A stretch of DNA of 64,000 bases from contig NZ_JACHMJ010000001.1 of NCBI RefSeq assembly GCF_014204935.1, positions 2,976,001 through 3,040,000 of the forward strand, written 5' to 3'. Made by a program: the position numbers and the translations under genes. The notes below the pieces were generated by a model. It was not told the DNA's origin, made no database searches, and saw only the letters and a list, made by a program, of their open reading frames with translations. This DNA comes from Conyzicola lurida. Its GTDB lineage: Bacteria; Actinomycetota; Actinomycetes; Actinomycetales; Microbacteriaceae. Position 1 is the first letter of the stretch, and each line of letters starts with the position of its first letter. This document shows, one piece after another, positions 33,775 through 42,328 of this stretch.

Positions 33775-33996
33775 GTGATCATCAGCACCGCCGCCGTCGC
33801 CGTCCATTCGAGCGCGGCCGCGGCCGCCATGAGCGGGGCGGTGATCACCTGGTGGGCGGTGAGCGGGTGCCTCGTGGTGTGTCTGATCGCGAGCGCGGGC
33901 GCCGTCGTCCTCGCGGCGCGTGCACGCCACCAGAACGAGCCGCGCTACCGCCGGCATTCCCCGACGGGGCCTCCCGGCGCGCACGGGCCGGAGTAG
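33775..33996 (+). CDS. Possible small membrane protein, 73 aa
   Basis: GTG 33775 with AGGGG six bases upstream opens a frame with one clear membrane helix (WAVSGCLVVCLIASAGAVVLAA) and a basic, Pro/Gly-rich tail (RARHQNEPRYRRH). I do not recognise it. It lies alone in the region between the AAA gene and fprA, so it may be chance, but SD and topology (positive-inside tail) are reasonable. Confidence 0.42.
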   Translation: MIISTAAVAVHSSAAAAAMSGAVITWWAVSGCLVVCLIASAGAVVLAARARHQNEPRYRRHSPTGPPGAHGPE

Positions 33997-34009
33997 CGGC
34001 GAGACGTCC

Positions 34010-34340
34010 GCGAACACGGCGTCGCTCAGCGCCCCACGCATCGGCCGCGCGGCGTTTTTTCGCTTGCGCGCGCGAATATTCGACCGCGGCGGCGAAAATT
34101 GACCGCGCGACCGGGCGGTGCGCCGCACCGGGGCCGCGCCGACGCCCGTAGCCGCACAGTGGCCGGCGAGGGGCCGCGCTGCGTTTTATCGCGCACGCGC
34201 CCGCACGAACACCCGCGCCCGGCACAAAACGCCGCGCGCCCACACCAAACCTCCGCGACCGCGACGTCGCTCAGCGCCGCACAAGCACCGCGCCGCACAC
34301 GCACCGAACCCGCGCCACGACTTCGCGGCGCTACGTGCCC
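34010..34340. repeat. Family C GC-rich repeat block
   Basis: This block has no credible gene. It holds at least two partial copies of the family C element: one around 34020-34110 and one around 34180-34290 with TATCGCGCACGCGCCCGCACG and CGACGTCGCTCAGCGCCGC, close to the copy at 12940-13040. The bases differ from coding DNA by runs of CGCG and short A/T runs. Confidence 0.6.
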
Positions 34341-34353
34341 CGGGCAGGAGCGG

Positions 34354-35700
34354 CTACGCGTTGGAGGCGCGCACCATCTCTTCGCGGTCGACGACCTTGA
34401 TGCGCGTGCGGCCGACGGCCTCGCCGAGGGCGAGCTCGTGCTGGTCCAGGTTGTGCCAGCCGTCGAGGTTGGTGAACTCGACGCCGCGGCTCTCGAGCAG
34501 TTCGACGACCGCTGACTCCTCGGGGTGCGCGGGCGCCCACCAGTTGGCCTGGTCGTTCATGACGTGCTTGATCGTCTCCATGGCGTCGCTCTTGGTGTGG
34601 CCGATGAGTCCGACGGGGCCGCGCTTGATCCAGCCGGTCGCGTAGACGCCGTGCACCTGCTCGTCGTTGTCGTCGATGACCTGGCCCTCGCGGTTCGGGA
34701 TCACGCCGCGCTTCTCGTCGAACGGGATTCCCTCGAGCGGCGAGCCGAAGTAGCCCACCGCGCGGTAGAGCGCCTGGATCGGGATCTCGCGGATCTCGCC
34801 CGTGCCACGCGTGCCACCCTCGCCGTCGGGCTCGGTGCGCTCGAACTTGATCGACTCGACGTGCGAGGTGCCGGTGATCTCGAGCGGCTTCGCGTGGAAG
34901 TGCAGGTGCAGGCGACGCGACGCGCTGCCGGTCTCGCGGGCGCGCCACTGGTTCAGCACCTTGTCGATCACGAAGACCTGCTTGTTGCTCGCGATCGCGG
35001 CCTTCGACGCCTCGTCGTACTCGAAGTCCTCGTCGTAGACGATCATGTCGACGTCCTCGAGCTCGCCGAGTTCGCGCAGCTCGAGCGGGGAGAACTTCAC
35101 CTGGGCCGGTCCGCGGCGCCCGAACACGTGCACGTCGGTCACCGGCGACGCCTTGAGGCCCTGGTACACGTTCTCGGGGATCTCGGTCGACAGCAGGTCG
35201 TCGGCGTGCTTCGCGAGCATGCGCGCAACGTCGAGTGCCACGTTGCCGTTACCGATGACGGCGACGGATGACGCGTCGAGCGGCCACTCGCGGGGGAAGT
35301 CGGGGTGTCCGTCGTACCAGGAGACGAAATCGGCGGCGCCGTAGCTGCCCGGCAGGTCGATGCCGGGAACCACGAGGGGGGCATCCTTGATCGAGCCGGT
35401 GGAGAAGATCACGGCGTTGTAGTGCTTCTTCAGATCGTCGAGGGTGATGTCGCGGCCGAACAGCACATTGCCGAAGAGACGGATTTGGCCCGAGTCGAGC
35501 ACGTCGCGCAGCGCGTTGATGATGCCCTTGATGCGCGGGTGGTCTGGGGCGACGCCGTAGCGCACGAGTCCGTAGGGCGCGGGCAGCTGCTCGAAGAGGT
35601 CGATCGAGACGTCGAAGCTCTTCTCCGCCTTGAGAAGGATGTCAGCCGCGTAGATGCCGGCGGGTCCGGCTCCGACGATGGCCAATCGCAGTTTGGTCAT
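34354..35700 (-). CDS. fprA: NADPH-ferredoxin reductase, FprA type
   Basis: A 448-residue FAD/NADP enzyme of the adrenodoxin-reductase class, as in mycobacterial FprA. It has the FAD motif IVGAGPAGIYAADIL, PYGLVRYGVAPDHPRIK, the NADP-site GNGNVALDVARML, GRRGPAQVKFSPLELREL and ATGWIKRGPVGLIGHTKSDA. It passes electrons between NADPH and a ferredoxin. The start is ATG 35700 with AAAGAGACG upstream. A family B repeat lies between it and the upstream polyprenyl synthase gene on the same strand. Confidence 0.96.
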   Translation of the reverse strand: MTKLRLAIVGAGPAGIYAADILLKAEKSFDVSIDLFEQLPAPYGLVRYGVAPDHPRIKGIINALRDVLDSGQIRLFGNVLFGRDITLDDLKKHYNAVIFSTGSIKDAPLVVPGIDLPGSYGAADFVSWYDGHPDFPREWPLDASSVAVIGNGNVALDVARMLAKHADDLLSTEIPENVYQGLKASPVTDVHVFGRRGPAQVKFSPLELRELGELEDVDMIVYDEDFEYDEASKAAIASNKQVFVIDKVLNQWRARETGSASRRLHLHFHAKPLEITGTSHVESIKFERTEPDGEGGTRGTGEIREIPIQALYRAVGYFGSPLEGIPFDEKRGVIPNREGQVIDDNDEQVHGVYATGWIKRGPVGLIGHTKSDAMETIKHVMNDQANWWAPAHPEESAVVELLESRGVEFTNLDGWHNLDQHELALGEAVGRTRIKVVDREEMVRASNA

Positions 35701-35720
35701 GTTCGTCTCTTTCGATTGTG

Positions 35721-35760
35721 GGGTTTCGCTACGGCCGTGGACGGCCTACTCAACCACCGG
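35721..35760. repeat. Family B palindromic repeat
   Basis: GGTTTCGCTACGGCC, a short centre, then GGCCTACTCAACCACCGG. Inner arms (GGCC-type) form a hairpin. It sits between polyprenyl synthase and fprA. Confidence 0.75.
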
Positions 35761-35769
35761 AGTTACGTG

Positions 35770-36855
35770 TTAGTTGGAGCGCTCGACCACGGAGTCGGCG
35801 AAGCGCGTCAGGGACTTCTTCACGGGGCCCGCGGGCAGCGGGGCGAGCGCGGCGACGGCCTCGCGCGCCCAGCGGTGGGCCTCGGCGAGCGTACGGGCGG
35901 TGACCTCGTGCGCTCGCAGTTCGGCGATCGCGGCTGTGAGGTCCGCGTCATCCGCCTCGGTCATTTCGCCCTCGGAGATCGCCGTCACGTCGCGCTCGAT
36001 GCGCGCGAGCAGGGCGGCGGCATCTGCGTCGGTCTCGGCGAGCTCGCGCAGGTAGAGCAGGGGCAGCGTGGAGACGCCGGCGCGCAGGTCGGTGCCGGGC
36101 ACCTTGCCGGTCTCGCTGCCGTCGCCCGCGAGGTCGATGATGTCGTCGATGAGCTGGAAGGCGACCCCGATCTTCTCGCCGAAGGTGACGACGGGGATGC
36201 GGTACTCCTCGGGAGCGCCGGCGACGATCACGCCGATCTCGGCGGCGGCGGAGATGAGCGAGCCGGTCTTGTCCGCGAGCACCTGCAGGTAGTGCGCGAT
36301 GACGTCTTCGCCCTCTCGCGGGCCGATCGTCTCGTGCAGCTGGCCGAGGCAGAGTCGTTCGAAGGTGTCGGCCTGCAGCTGGATGACGCGTTCCCCGAGT
36401 GACGCGACGAGCTTGCTCGCGCGCGCGAAGAGCAGGTCGCCGGTGAGGATCGCGACCGAGTTGCCCCAGACCGCCTGGGCGGAGGGGACGCCGCGGCGCA
36501 TCTGCGACTCGTCCATCACATCGTCGTGGTACAGCGAGGCGAGGTGGGTGATCTCGATCGCCTTCGCGGCAGAGTAGACCCGGTCGTCGTTGCCGCCGCC
36601 GAGCTGGGCGGAGAGCAAAGTCAGCAGCGGCCGGACGCGCTTGCCGCCGGCTTCGAGCAGATAGCGGCTCGTGACATCCGCCATGTCGTCGGCGAAGGAC
36701 ATCTCGACCAGGAGGCCTTCCTCGACGACGTCGAGTCCCTCTTCGATCTCCCTGACGAATCGTCGCTCGTCGCTCGACGCGAAAAGCTTCTCGCCCAGGC
36801 CGAGCGAAGAGCTCAGGGTGTTCCTGCGACGAGCCAAAGGAACGCTCGCGTTCAC
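35770..36855 (-). CDS. Polyprenyl diphosphate synthase
   Basis: A 361-residue trans-prenyltransferase. It has GGKRVRP, the first aspartate-rich motif LYHDDVMDESQMRRG, the second motif QLIDDIIDLAGD and KTGSLISAA. It makes the long isoprenoid chain, most likely for menaquinone given the menG and menA neighbours. GTG 36855 is the start. It lies 36 bases after menG on the same strand, probably one operon. Confidence 0.94.
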   Translation of the reverse strand: MNASVPLARRRNTLSSSLGLGEKLFASSDERRFVREIEEGLDVVEEGLLVEMSFADDMADVTSRYLLEAGGKRVRPLLTLLSAQLGGGNDDRVYSAAKAIEITHLASLYHDDVMDESQMRRGVPSAQAVWGNSVAILTGDLLFARASKLVASLGERVIQLQADTFERLCLGQLHETIGPREGEDVIAHYLQVLADKTGSLISAAAEIGVIVAGAPEEYRIPVVTFGEKIGVAFQLIDDIIDLAGDGSETGKVPGTDLRAGVSTLPLLYLRELAETDADAAALLARIERDVTAISEGEMTEADDADLTAAIAELRAHEVTARTLAEAHRWAREAVAALAPLPAGPVKKSLTRFADSVVERSN

Positions 36856-36891
36856 TGCCTGCTCATTTCTAGAGTTGCCATGTCGGCGAAG

Positions 36892-37650
36892 TTACTGGGG
36901 CTGGACGGGGATCGAGCGGGTGGTGCGCTTGGCAATCGACGCGAGCACGGCCGCGTCTTCGGGCTTGCGGCCACGGTGCAGCGCCACGACGCCCGCCGTG
37001 AGGTTGCGCCAGGCCACGCGGGTGAAGCCGACGCCGCGGATCCACCGACTCAGCTCGCCCTGGTCGGGCCACGCGCGGATGGATTCCTCGAGGTAGTCGT
37101 AGGCCGCCGTGTTGGAGCTGGTGGCTCCCGCGACGACGGGCATCACGTACTTGAGGTACGCGTTGTAGCCGGCGCGCAGCAGAGCGCGCGGCGGCTTCGA
37201 GAATTCGCAGATGACGAGACGGCCGCCGGGCTTGAGCACGCGGTACATCTCGGCGAGCGCCGCCTTGGGATCGTTGATGTTGCGCAGGCCGAAGCTGATC
37301 GTGACGACGTCGAACTCGTCGTCGCCGAACGGCAGCTGTTCGGCGTTGCCCTGCACGAACTCGAGATCGGGGTGACGACGACGACCCTCGGCGATCATGC
37401 CGGGCGAGAAGTCGAACGCGACGACGGAGGCGCCGGTCTTGGTGAGAGCCACGGAACTCGTGCCGGTACCGGCCGCGATATCGAGGATGCGCTCCCCGGG
37501 TTGCGGGTCGATTGCTCGCACGGTCGCGAAGCGCCAGATCGGGGCATTGCCCGCCGACAGGACGTTGTTCGTCCGGTCGTAGTGCTTCGCGACGCCGTCG
37601 AACATGTCAGCTACCTCGTCGGGCTGCTTCTGCATGTCGGCTTTAGTCAC
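36892..37650 (-). CDS. menG: Demethylmenaquinone methyltransferase
   Basis: A 252-residue SAM-dependent enzyme (UbiE/MenG family) that performs the last step of menaquinone synthesis. It shows MFDGVAKHYDRTNNVLS, the SAM loop LDIAAGTGTSSVAL, FDFSPGMI, NAEQLPFGDDEFDVVTISFGLRN (in pieces NAEQLPFGDDEFD and ISFGLRN) and KPGGRLVICEFS. GTG 37650 lies exactly six bases after TAGACT, so it is preferred over the adjacent GTG 37653. It is divergent from menF. Confidence 0.96.
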   Translation of the reverse strand: MTKADMQKQPDEVADMFDGVAKHYDRTNNVLSAGNAPIWRFATVRAIDPQPGERILDIAAGTGTSSVALTKTGASVVAFDFSPGMIAEGRRRHPDLEFVQGNAEQLPFGDDEFDVVTISFGLRNINDPKAALAEMYRVLKPGGRLVICEFSKPPRALLRAGYNAYLKYVMPVVAGATSSNTAAYDYLEESIRAWPDQGELSRWIRGVGFTRVAWRNLTAGVVALHRGRKPEDAAVLASIAKRTTRSIPVQPQ

Positions 37651-37656
37651 CACACA

Positions 37657-37707
37657 AGTCTACTGAGATACGGGTTTCACTGTCTGAGGGTACGGCGGGG
37701 GTACTGT
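37657..37707. promoter_or_regulatory. Divergent leaderless promoters, menG / menF
   Basis: Minus-strand box TAGACT is at 37657-37662, serving menG at 37650. Plus-strand box TACTGT is at 37702-37707, serving menF at 37714. Both have a six-base spacer to the start codon. Confidence 0.65.
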
Positions 37708-37713
37708 GGGGAT

Positions 37714-38946
37714 GTGAGTACGCCTGCCGGATCCATTGCCCATCTGGCAGTCGAAACAGCGGTGATCGACGACATCGGTCCCCTGATTCCCCTCCTCGAC
37801 CCCCGCGATCCGCTGCTGTTCATCCGCCGCGGCCAGGGCATCGCCGGCATCGGCGAGGCGCTCCGTCTCGAGTTCACCGGCCCCACGCGCATGACCGACG
37901 CCGCCGCGGCCTGGCGCGAACTGCTCGCCGCCGCGTCGATCGTCGACCCGCTCGGCATCCCCGGCACCGGCCTCGTCGCACTCGGCAGCTTCGCATTCTC
38001 CGAACACTCGGCGGCGACCAGCGTGCTCATCGTTCCCTCGGTCATCGTCGGGCGCCGCAACGGCGTCAGTTGGATCACCCGGGTCAACACCGATGCACCC
38101 CGGCCGCAGCCCCGCGCGTTCGGCGCGGAATACCGCATCTCCCTCCTGCCGGGGTCGATGACAGCCGACAGCTTCCTCGCCGCGGTCGACACGGCTCTCG
38201 AGCGCATCCACGCGGGCGACGTACGCAAGGTCGTTCTGGCCCGCGACCTCGTCGGGCACCTCCCCGAGGGCGCCGACCTGCGGCTCGTGCTCGCGTCCCT
38301 CTCGCTCGGCTACCCCGACTGCTTCACCTTCGCGGTCAACGGCTTCATCGGCAGTTCGCCGGAGACCCTCGTGCGCGTGGATGCCGGAACCGTGAGCGCC
38401 CGCGTGCTGGCCGGCACGATCAGCCGTGGTGCCGACGCTCAGGCCGACCACGACGCGGCGGTGTCCCTCGCCACGAGCACCAAGGACCTCGACGAGCACC
38501 AGTACGCGCTCACCTCGGTGCTCACCGCGCTCGCTCCGCACAGCTCGACGCTCGCCACGAGCGACCAGCCGTTCACGCTCAAGCTCCCGAACCTCTGGCA
38601 CCTCGCCAGCGACGTCGCCGGCACCCTCAGCGACGGCTCCACGTCGCTCGACCTGATCGCCGCGCTGCACCCCACCGCCGCGGTCGCGGGAGCGCCCACG
38701 CAGGCCGCGCTCGACCTGATCCACGAACTCGAGCCCTTCGACCGCGGGCGCTACGCCGGACCGGTCGGCTGGGTGGGCGCGAACGGCGACGGCGAGTGGG
38801 CCGTGGCGCTGCGCTCGGCGCACGTGTCGGCCACCGGCCGCGTCACCGCGTACGCGGGCGGCGGCATCGTCGACGGCTCGGTCGCGGCGCGCGAACTGGC
38901 CGAGACGAAGATGAAGTTCCGGCCGATCGTCGAGGCGTTCAACTAG
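37714..38946 (+). CDS. menF: Isochorismate synthase
   Basis: This 410-residue chorismate-binding enzyme makes isochorismate, the first committed step of menaquinone synthesis. The chorismate-binding core shows RIHAGDVRKVVLARDL, FIGSSPETLVRV, LAGTISRG, STKDLDEHQYAL, LWHLASDVAGTL, HPTAAVAGAPT and AYAGGGIVDGS. Siderophore genes are absent and men genes surround it. The start is GTG 37714, leaderless. It is followed by a pair of family A repeats. Confidence 0.94.
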   Translation: MSTPAGSIAHLAVETAVIDDIGPLIPLLDPRDPLLFIRRGQGIAGIGEALRLEFTGPTRMTDAAAAWRELLAAASIVDPLGIPGTGLVALGSFAFSEHSAATSVLIVPSVIVGRRNGVSWITRVNTDAPRPQPRAFGAEYRISLLPGSMTADSFLAAVDTALERIHAGDVRKVVLARDLVGHLPEGADLRLVLASLSLGYPDCFTFAVNGFIGSSPETLVRVDAGTVSARVLAGTISRGADAQADHDAAVSLATSTKDLDEHQYALTSVLTALAPHSSTLATSDQPFTLKLPNLWHLASDVAGTLSDGSTSLDLIAALHPTAAVAGAPTQAALDLIHELEPFDRGRYAGPVGWVGANGDGEWAVALRSAHVSATGRVTAYAGGGIVDGSVAARELAETKMKFRPIVEAFN

Positions 38947-38954
38947 ACGCCAGG

Positions 38955-39020
38955 GCGGATTGAGCATGTCGACATCCTCCGACGCGCTCCGTCACTGGAT
39001 TTCGACAGGCTCAATCCGCT
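38955..39020. terminator. Inverted pair of family A repeats between convergent menF and ppk2
   Basis: GCGGATTGAGCATGTCGACA (38955-38974) and TTTCGACAGGCTCAATCCGC (39000-39019) form a stem of about 18 bp with mismatches. The right copy overlaps the TAG stop of ppk2. The position fits a bidirectional terminator. Confidence 0.7.
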
Positions 39021-39843
39021 AGCTCGCGGCCAACCGCGCCTTCTCCGCCTCCACGTCGTAGTCCGCGGCGGGCCAGCCGAGATCGAGTCCGCGCAGCGCG
39101 TCGAGCAGGAGGCGCTGCACGGCCAGTCGGGCGAACCACTTGTGGTCGGCGGGAACGACACTCCACGCGGCATCCGGGGTCGACGTCCTCTCGAGGGCGA
39201 TCTGATACGCCTCCTGGTACGCGGGCCAGAGCAGGCGTTCGTCGACGTCGCCGGGGTTGTACTTCCAGTGCTTCTCGGGGCGCTCGAGCCGTTCGGTGAG
39301 GCGCTTCTTCTGTTCCTCGCGGCTGATGTGCAGCATGACCTTGACCAGCGTGGTGCCGTTCGCCACCAGCTCGGACTCGAAGTCGTTGATAAGCCCGTAG
39401 CGTTCCTCGATCTGGGACGGCGTCGAAAAGCCGCGTACCCGGTGGATCAGCACGTCTTCGTAGTGCGACCGGTCGAAAACCCCGATGTAGCCGGGCGGCG
39501 GCAGCTGCTTGCGCACCCGCCAGAGGAAGTCGTGCCGCTTCTCCTCGTCGGTCGGCGATTTGAACCCGAACGCGCGCACGCCCTGAGGGTTGACCGCTCC
39601 GACGACGTGCCGCACGATCCCGCCCTTGCCCGCGGTGTCCATGGCCTGGAGCACGAGCAGCACCGACCGCCTGCCGCCGAACAGGCTGTCGGCGAAGAGC
39701 CGTTCCTGCAGGTCGGAGAGCTCGTCGGCGCCCGCGGCGAGCGCGCGTGCCCCGGCCTTCTTGCCGCCGTCGAAGCCGGGGGTGGACGCCGGATCGACGT
39801 CGGCGAGCGAGAAGCCCGGGCCGACGCGCAGTGAATCGCTCAT
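39019..39843 (-). CDS. ppk2: Polyphosphate kinase 2 family protein
   Basis: A 274-residue single-domain PPK2. It has the P-loop LQAMDTAGKGGIVRHV, GFKSPTDEEKRHDFLWRV, the lid DRSHYEDVLIHRV and KHWKYNPGDVDER. It phosphorylates nucleotides using polyphosphate. ATG 39843 has TACCCT seven bases upstream. It is isolated between repeats and breaks the run of menaquinone genes. Confidence 0.95.
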   Translation of the reverse strand: MSDSLRVGPGFSLADVDPASTPGFDGGKKAGARALAAGADELSDLQERLFADSLFGGRRSVLLVLQAMDTAGKGGIVRHVVGAVNPQGVRAFGFKSPTDEEKRHDFLWRVRKQLPPPGYIGVFDRSHYEDVLIHRVRGFSTPSQIEERYGLINDFESELVANGTTLVKVMLHISREEQKKRLTERLERPEKHWKYNPGDVDERLLWPAYQEAYQIALERTSTPDAAWSVVPADHKWFARLAVQRLLLDALRGLDLGWPAADYDVEAEKARLAAS

Positions 39844-39868
39844 GGGGGCAAGGGTAGCCCTCGAGTTC

Positions 39869-39988
39869 GGTGGTTGAGTAGCGCGGTGGACCTGCGGCAA
39901 GCGCGCCAGCGTTTGCGCGATCCCAGCGCCGAGGGAGCCTGCGACCGAGGTCGACGCGGCGCCGGGATTTCGACAGGCTCAATCCGCG
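39869..39988. repeat. Partial family B copy and family A copy upstream of ppk2
   Basis: 39869-39890 begins CGGTGGTTGAGTAG, a half family B unit. 39968-39988 is TTTCGACAGGCTCAATCCGC (family A), five bases before the menD stop. The 75 bases between show no ORF. Confidence 0.65.
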
Positions 39989-39993
39989 GGTGG

Positions 39994-41691
39994 TCAGCGG
40001 GCGAGCGGCACCTCGATGATCGTCGGCGCATCCGACGCGGTCAGTCCCGCGTCGAGTTCTCCGCGGTTCGCGATGCGGCGGTACTCCCAGCCGTAGGCCG
40101 CGGCGAGGCTCTCGATCGACACGTTCTGCGCCGTGAGCATCACCCGGTCGAGCGGGCCGGATGGCGCGGACGCAGCCACCTCGAGGGAGTCGAAGATCGT
40201 TCCGCCGCCGTCGTTGCCGACGATCACCTGCAGGCGGGGACGCGGTTCCCCGACCCCGAACAGCAGAGAGCCGGCGTCGTGCAGCAGAGTGAGGTCGCCG
40301 AGAAGCACGCGGGTGATCCCGGCCGCCGCCTGGCCCTCGAGCGCCTGGCTCGCGAGGGCGATGCCGGTCGCGGTCGCGATGGTGCCGTCGATGCCGGCGA
40401 GGCCGCGGTTGGCGTGCACGCTGATCTTCTTGCCCGGCACGACGCGGTCCGCCTCGCGGATCAGCCGGGACGCGCCGAGCACGAGCCGGTCGTGCGGCCA
40501 GGTCATGCGCCACACGGCCTCGACGAGGGAACGCCGGGTGACGGGGGCGCGCAGGCCGGCCATCACCTGCCGGGAGAACGCGGCCTGGTCGGCGGGTGTG
40601 GAGGAGATGGCGAGCTCGACGGCGGGGGCGTCGTGCTGCTCGAGCAGCGCGCGGGAGGTGGTGACCCACCGCCCGAGCCAGGCACGTCCGGCACTCGAGT
40701 TGTCGGGCTCGCCCGTGACGCGGATGGCGTCCGCGAAGGTCGCGACGGCGTGGCCCGGGTTGTAGTCGTCGGCGGTGGTCGACCGCACGACGACGGTCGC
40801 GACATCCGGTCTCTGGATCAGTGCCGGGATCTCACGGCTGAGCGTGGGGTGACCGAAGACGATGACGCGTTCGACCCGGTCGCCGAAGTCGATCGCCGAG
40901 AGCAGCTCGCGGTAGGCGACGACGAGGTTGGGTCCGAAGTGGGCTCCGCTCGACACCTCCGCGAGCAGCGGGGCGCCGAGGGCACGGGCCGTCGACTCGG
41001 CGACAGGGCCGGCACCGTGGCCGGCGACGACGACGGTTCCCGGCATCTGGAAGACGGGGAGCGGGTCGCCCGTGAGGCCGGGGGCCGCGTACGTCACGGC
41101 TTCGCGGGCATCGGGAACCGGGACGATGGCCGAGAGCGGCTCGCTGAAGGCGATGTTGAGGTGCACGGGGCCGGGGGTGAGCACCGACGTTCCGGCGGCG
41201 GTCATCGCGTCGCCGGCGATGGTGGCCGCGACCGCGAGCTCGCCGGGCGCTCCGGTGGGCGCCATCACGTCGAGCGTGGCCCGCACGGCGTCCCCGAAGA
41301 TGCCGGGCTGCTCGGTGGTCTGGTTCGAGCCGATGCCGCGCAGCGCGACCGGGCGGTCGGCGGTGACGACGATGAGCGGCACACCGGAGTGGTGCGCCTC
41401 CAGCACGGCGGGGTGCAGGTTCGCGACCGCGGTGCCCGACGTCGTGATGACCAGCACGGGGGCCGACGTCTCGACCGCGAGGCCGAGGGCGAGGAAGCCG
41501 GCTCCGCGCTCGTCGATGCGTACGCGCAGACGGATGCGGCCGGCCTCTTCGAACTCCGCCGCCGCGAGGGCGAGCGCCTGCGAGCGGGAGCCGGGACTCA
41601 ATACGACATCGCGCACCCCCAGTCGCACGAACTCGTCGAGCAGGGCGACGGCGAACAGGGAGGCGGGCGAGCTACTCCTTGGGTGGGTCAT
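39994..41691 (-). CDS. menD: SEPHCHC synthase (2-succinyl-5-enolpyruvyl-6-hydroxy-3-cyclohexene-1-carboxylate synthase)
   Basis: A 565-residue thiamine-diphosphate enzyme. It has [31 protein letters not shown] with the catalytic Glu, [35 protein letters not shown] and the ThDP/Mg region [15 protein letters not shown] with [14 protein letters not shown]. It adds 2-oxoglutarate to isochorismate. The start is ATG 41691, 20 bases inside the preceding PLDc_N gene, so it is probably translated by coupling. Confidence 0.96.
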   Translation of the reverse strand: MTHPRSSSPASLFAVALLDEFVRLGVRDVVLSPGSRSQALALAAAEFEEAGRIRLRVRIDERGAGFLALGLAVETSAPVLVITTSGTAVANLHPAVLEAHHSGVPLIVVTADRPVALRGIGSNQTTEQPGIFGDAVRATLDVMAPTGAPGELAVAATIAGDAMTAAGTSVLTPGPVHLNIAFSEPLSAIVPVPDAREAVTYAAPGLTGDPLPVFQMPGTVVVAGHGAGPVAESTARALGAPLLAEVSSGAHFGPNLVVAYRELLSAIDFGDRVERVIVFGHPTLSREIPALIQRPDVATVVVRSTTADDYNPGHAVATFADAIRVTGEPDNSSAGRAWLGRWVTTSRALLEQHDAPAVELAISSTPADQAAFSRQVMAGLRAPVTRRSLVEAVWRMTWPHDRLVLGASRLIREADRVVPGKKISVHANRGLAGIDGTIATATGIALASQALEGQAAAGITRVLLGDLTLLHDAGSLLFGVGEPRPRLQVIVGNDGGGTIFDSLEVAASAPSGPLDRVMLTAQNVSIESLAAAYGWEYRRIANRGELDAGLTASDAPTIIEVPLAR

Positions 41692-42004
41692 CGTCGAGTT
41701 CGGCGAGTTCCTGTTCGAGGCGGCGGATGCGCTCGTCCTGCTCTTCGTCGCGGCGGATGTTCTTCAAGAAGTTGGGGTCGTCGTCGGGCGCGAGGGTGCG
41801 GCGCTGCCCCTCGGAATCGGGACGGTCCTTGCCGAGGAAGAACCAGAGGGCCGGGCCGACGACGGGGATGATCACGACGAAGAACCAGGCGGTCTTGTTG
41901 AGGGCGCGAATGCGGCGACGGTCGGTGAGAATGACATCGACCATGGTGAAGATCATGAGCGCGATGACCACCACGCCGAAGATAAGTAACAACCGTGGAC
42001 CCAT
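41672..42004 (-). CDS. Membrane protein with phospholipase D N-terminal (PLDc_N) domain
   Basis: A 110-residue protein with two membrane helices ([20 protein letters not shown] and [20 protein letters not shown]) in the PLDc_N pattern, then an acidic coiled-coil-like tail ([21 protein letters not shown]). The nuclease domain is absent. Function is unknown. TAAGAT lies seven bases before ATG 42004. It overlaps menD by 20 bp. Confidence 0.85.
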   Translation of the reverse strand: MGPRLLLIFGVVVIALMIFTMVDVILTDRRRIRALNKTAWFFVVIIPVVGPALWFFLGKDRPDSEGQRRTLAPDDDPNFLKNIRRDEEQDERIRRLEQELAELDDDPPKE

Positions 42005-42011
42005 GCAGTCA

Positions 42012-42037
42012 ATCTTATGCTTCGCGCTGCCTACACT
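42012..42037. promoter_or_regulatory. Compact divergent leaderless promoters
   Basis: Minus-strand box TAAGAT (42012-42017) serves 42004; plus-strand box TACACT (42032-42037) serves 42044. Only 39 bases separate the two start codons. Confidence 0.65.
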
Positions 42038-42043
42038 TGTCAG

Positions 42044-42328
42044 GTGAAGCCATGGTTGTTATATAGCGTGATCCGTCTGGCCCTGTTCGCCGCGGTTCTG
42101 ACGGTGCTCTTGCTCGTCGGAATCGAGGGATGGCTGGCCGCGATCATCGCCGCCGTGGTCGGGCTGTGTGTTTCCTACCTATTCCTCGGCCGGCTGCGCA
42201 CGCAGGTGGCGAAGGGCGTGGAAGACCGCCGCACGGGCAAGACCCGCGCCGCCACCGACGACGAGGACGCCGAAGACACCCTCGAGAACAACGACTTCCT
42301 AAAAGGCGATCGCCCAGCTCAGGATTAG
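42044..42328 (+). CDS. DUF4229-like small membrane protein
   Basis: A 94-residue protein with two hydrophobic helices (LYSVIRLALFAAVLTVLLLV and WLAAIIAAVVGLCVSYLFLG) and an acidic C-terminal tail, matching the layout of actinobacterial DUF4229 proteins that sit near menaquinone genes. GTG 42044 has TACACT six bases upstream. Its last 30 bases overlap the 3' end of the convergent menA. Confidence 0.82.
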   Translation: MKPWLLYSVIRLALFAAVLTVLLLVGIEGWLAAIIAAVVGLCVSYLFLGRLRTQVAKGVEDRRTGKTRAATDDEDAEDTLENNDFLKGDRPAQD

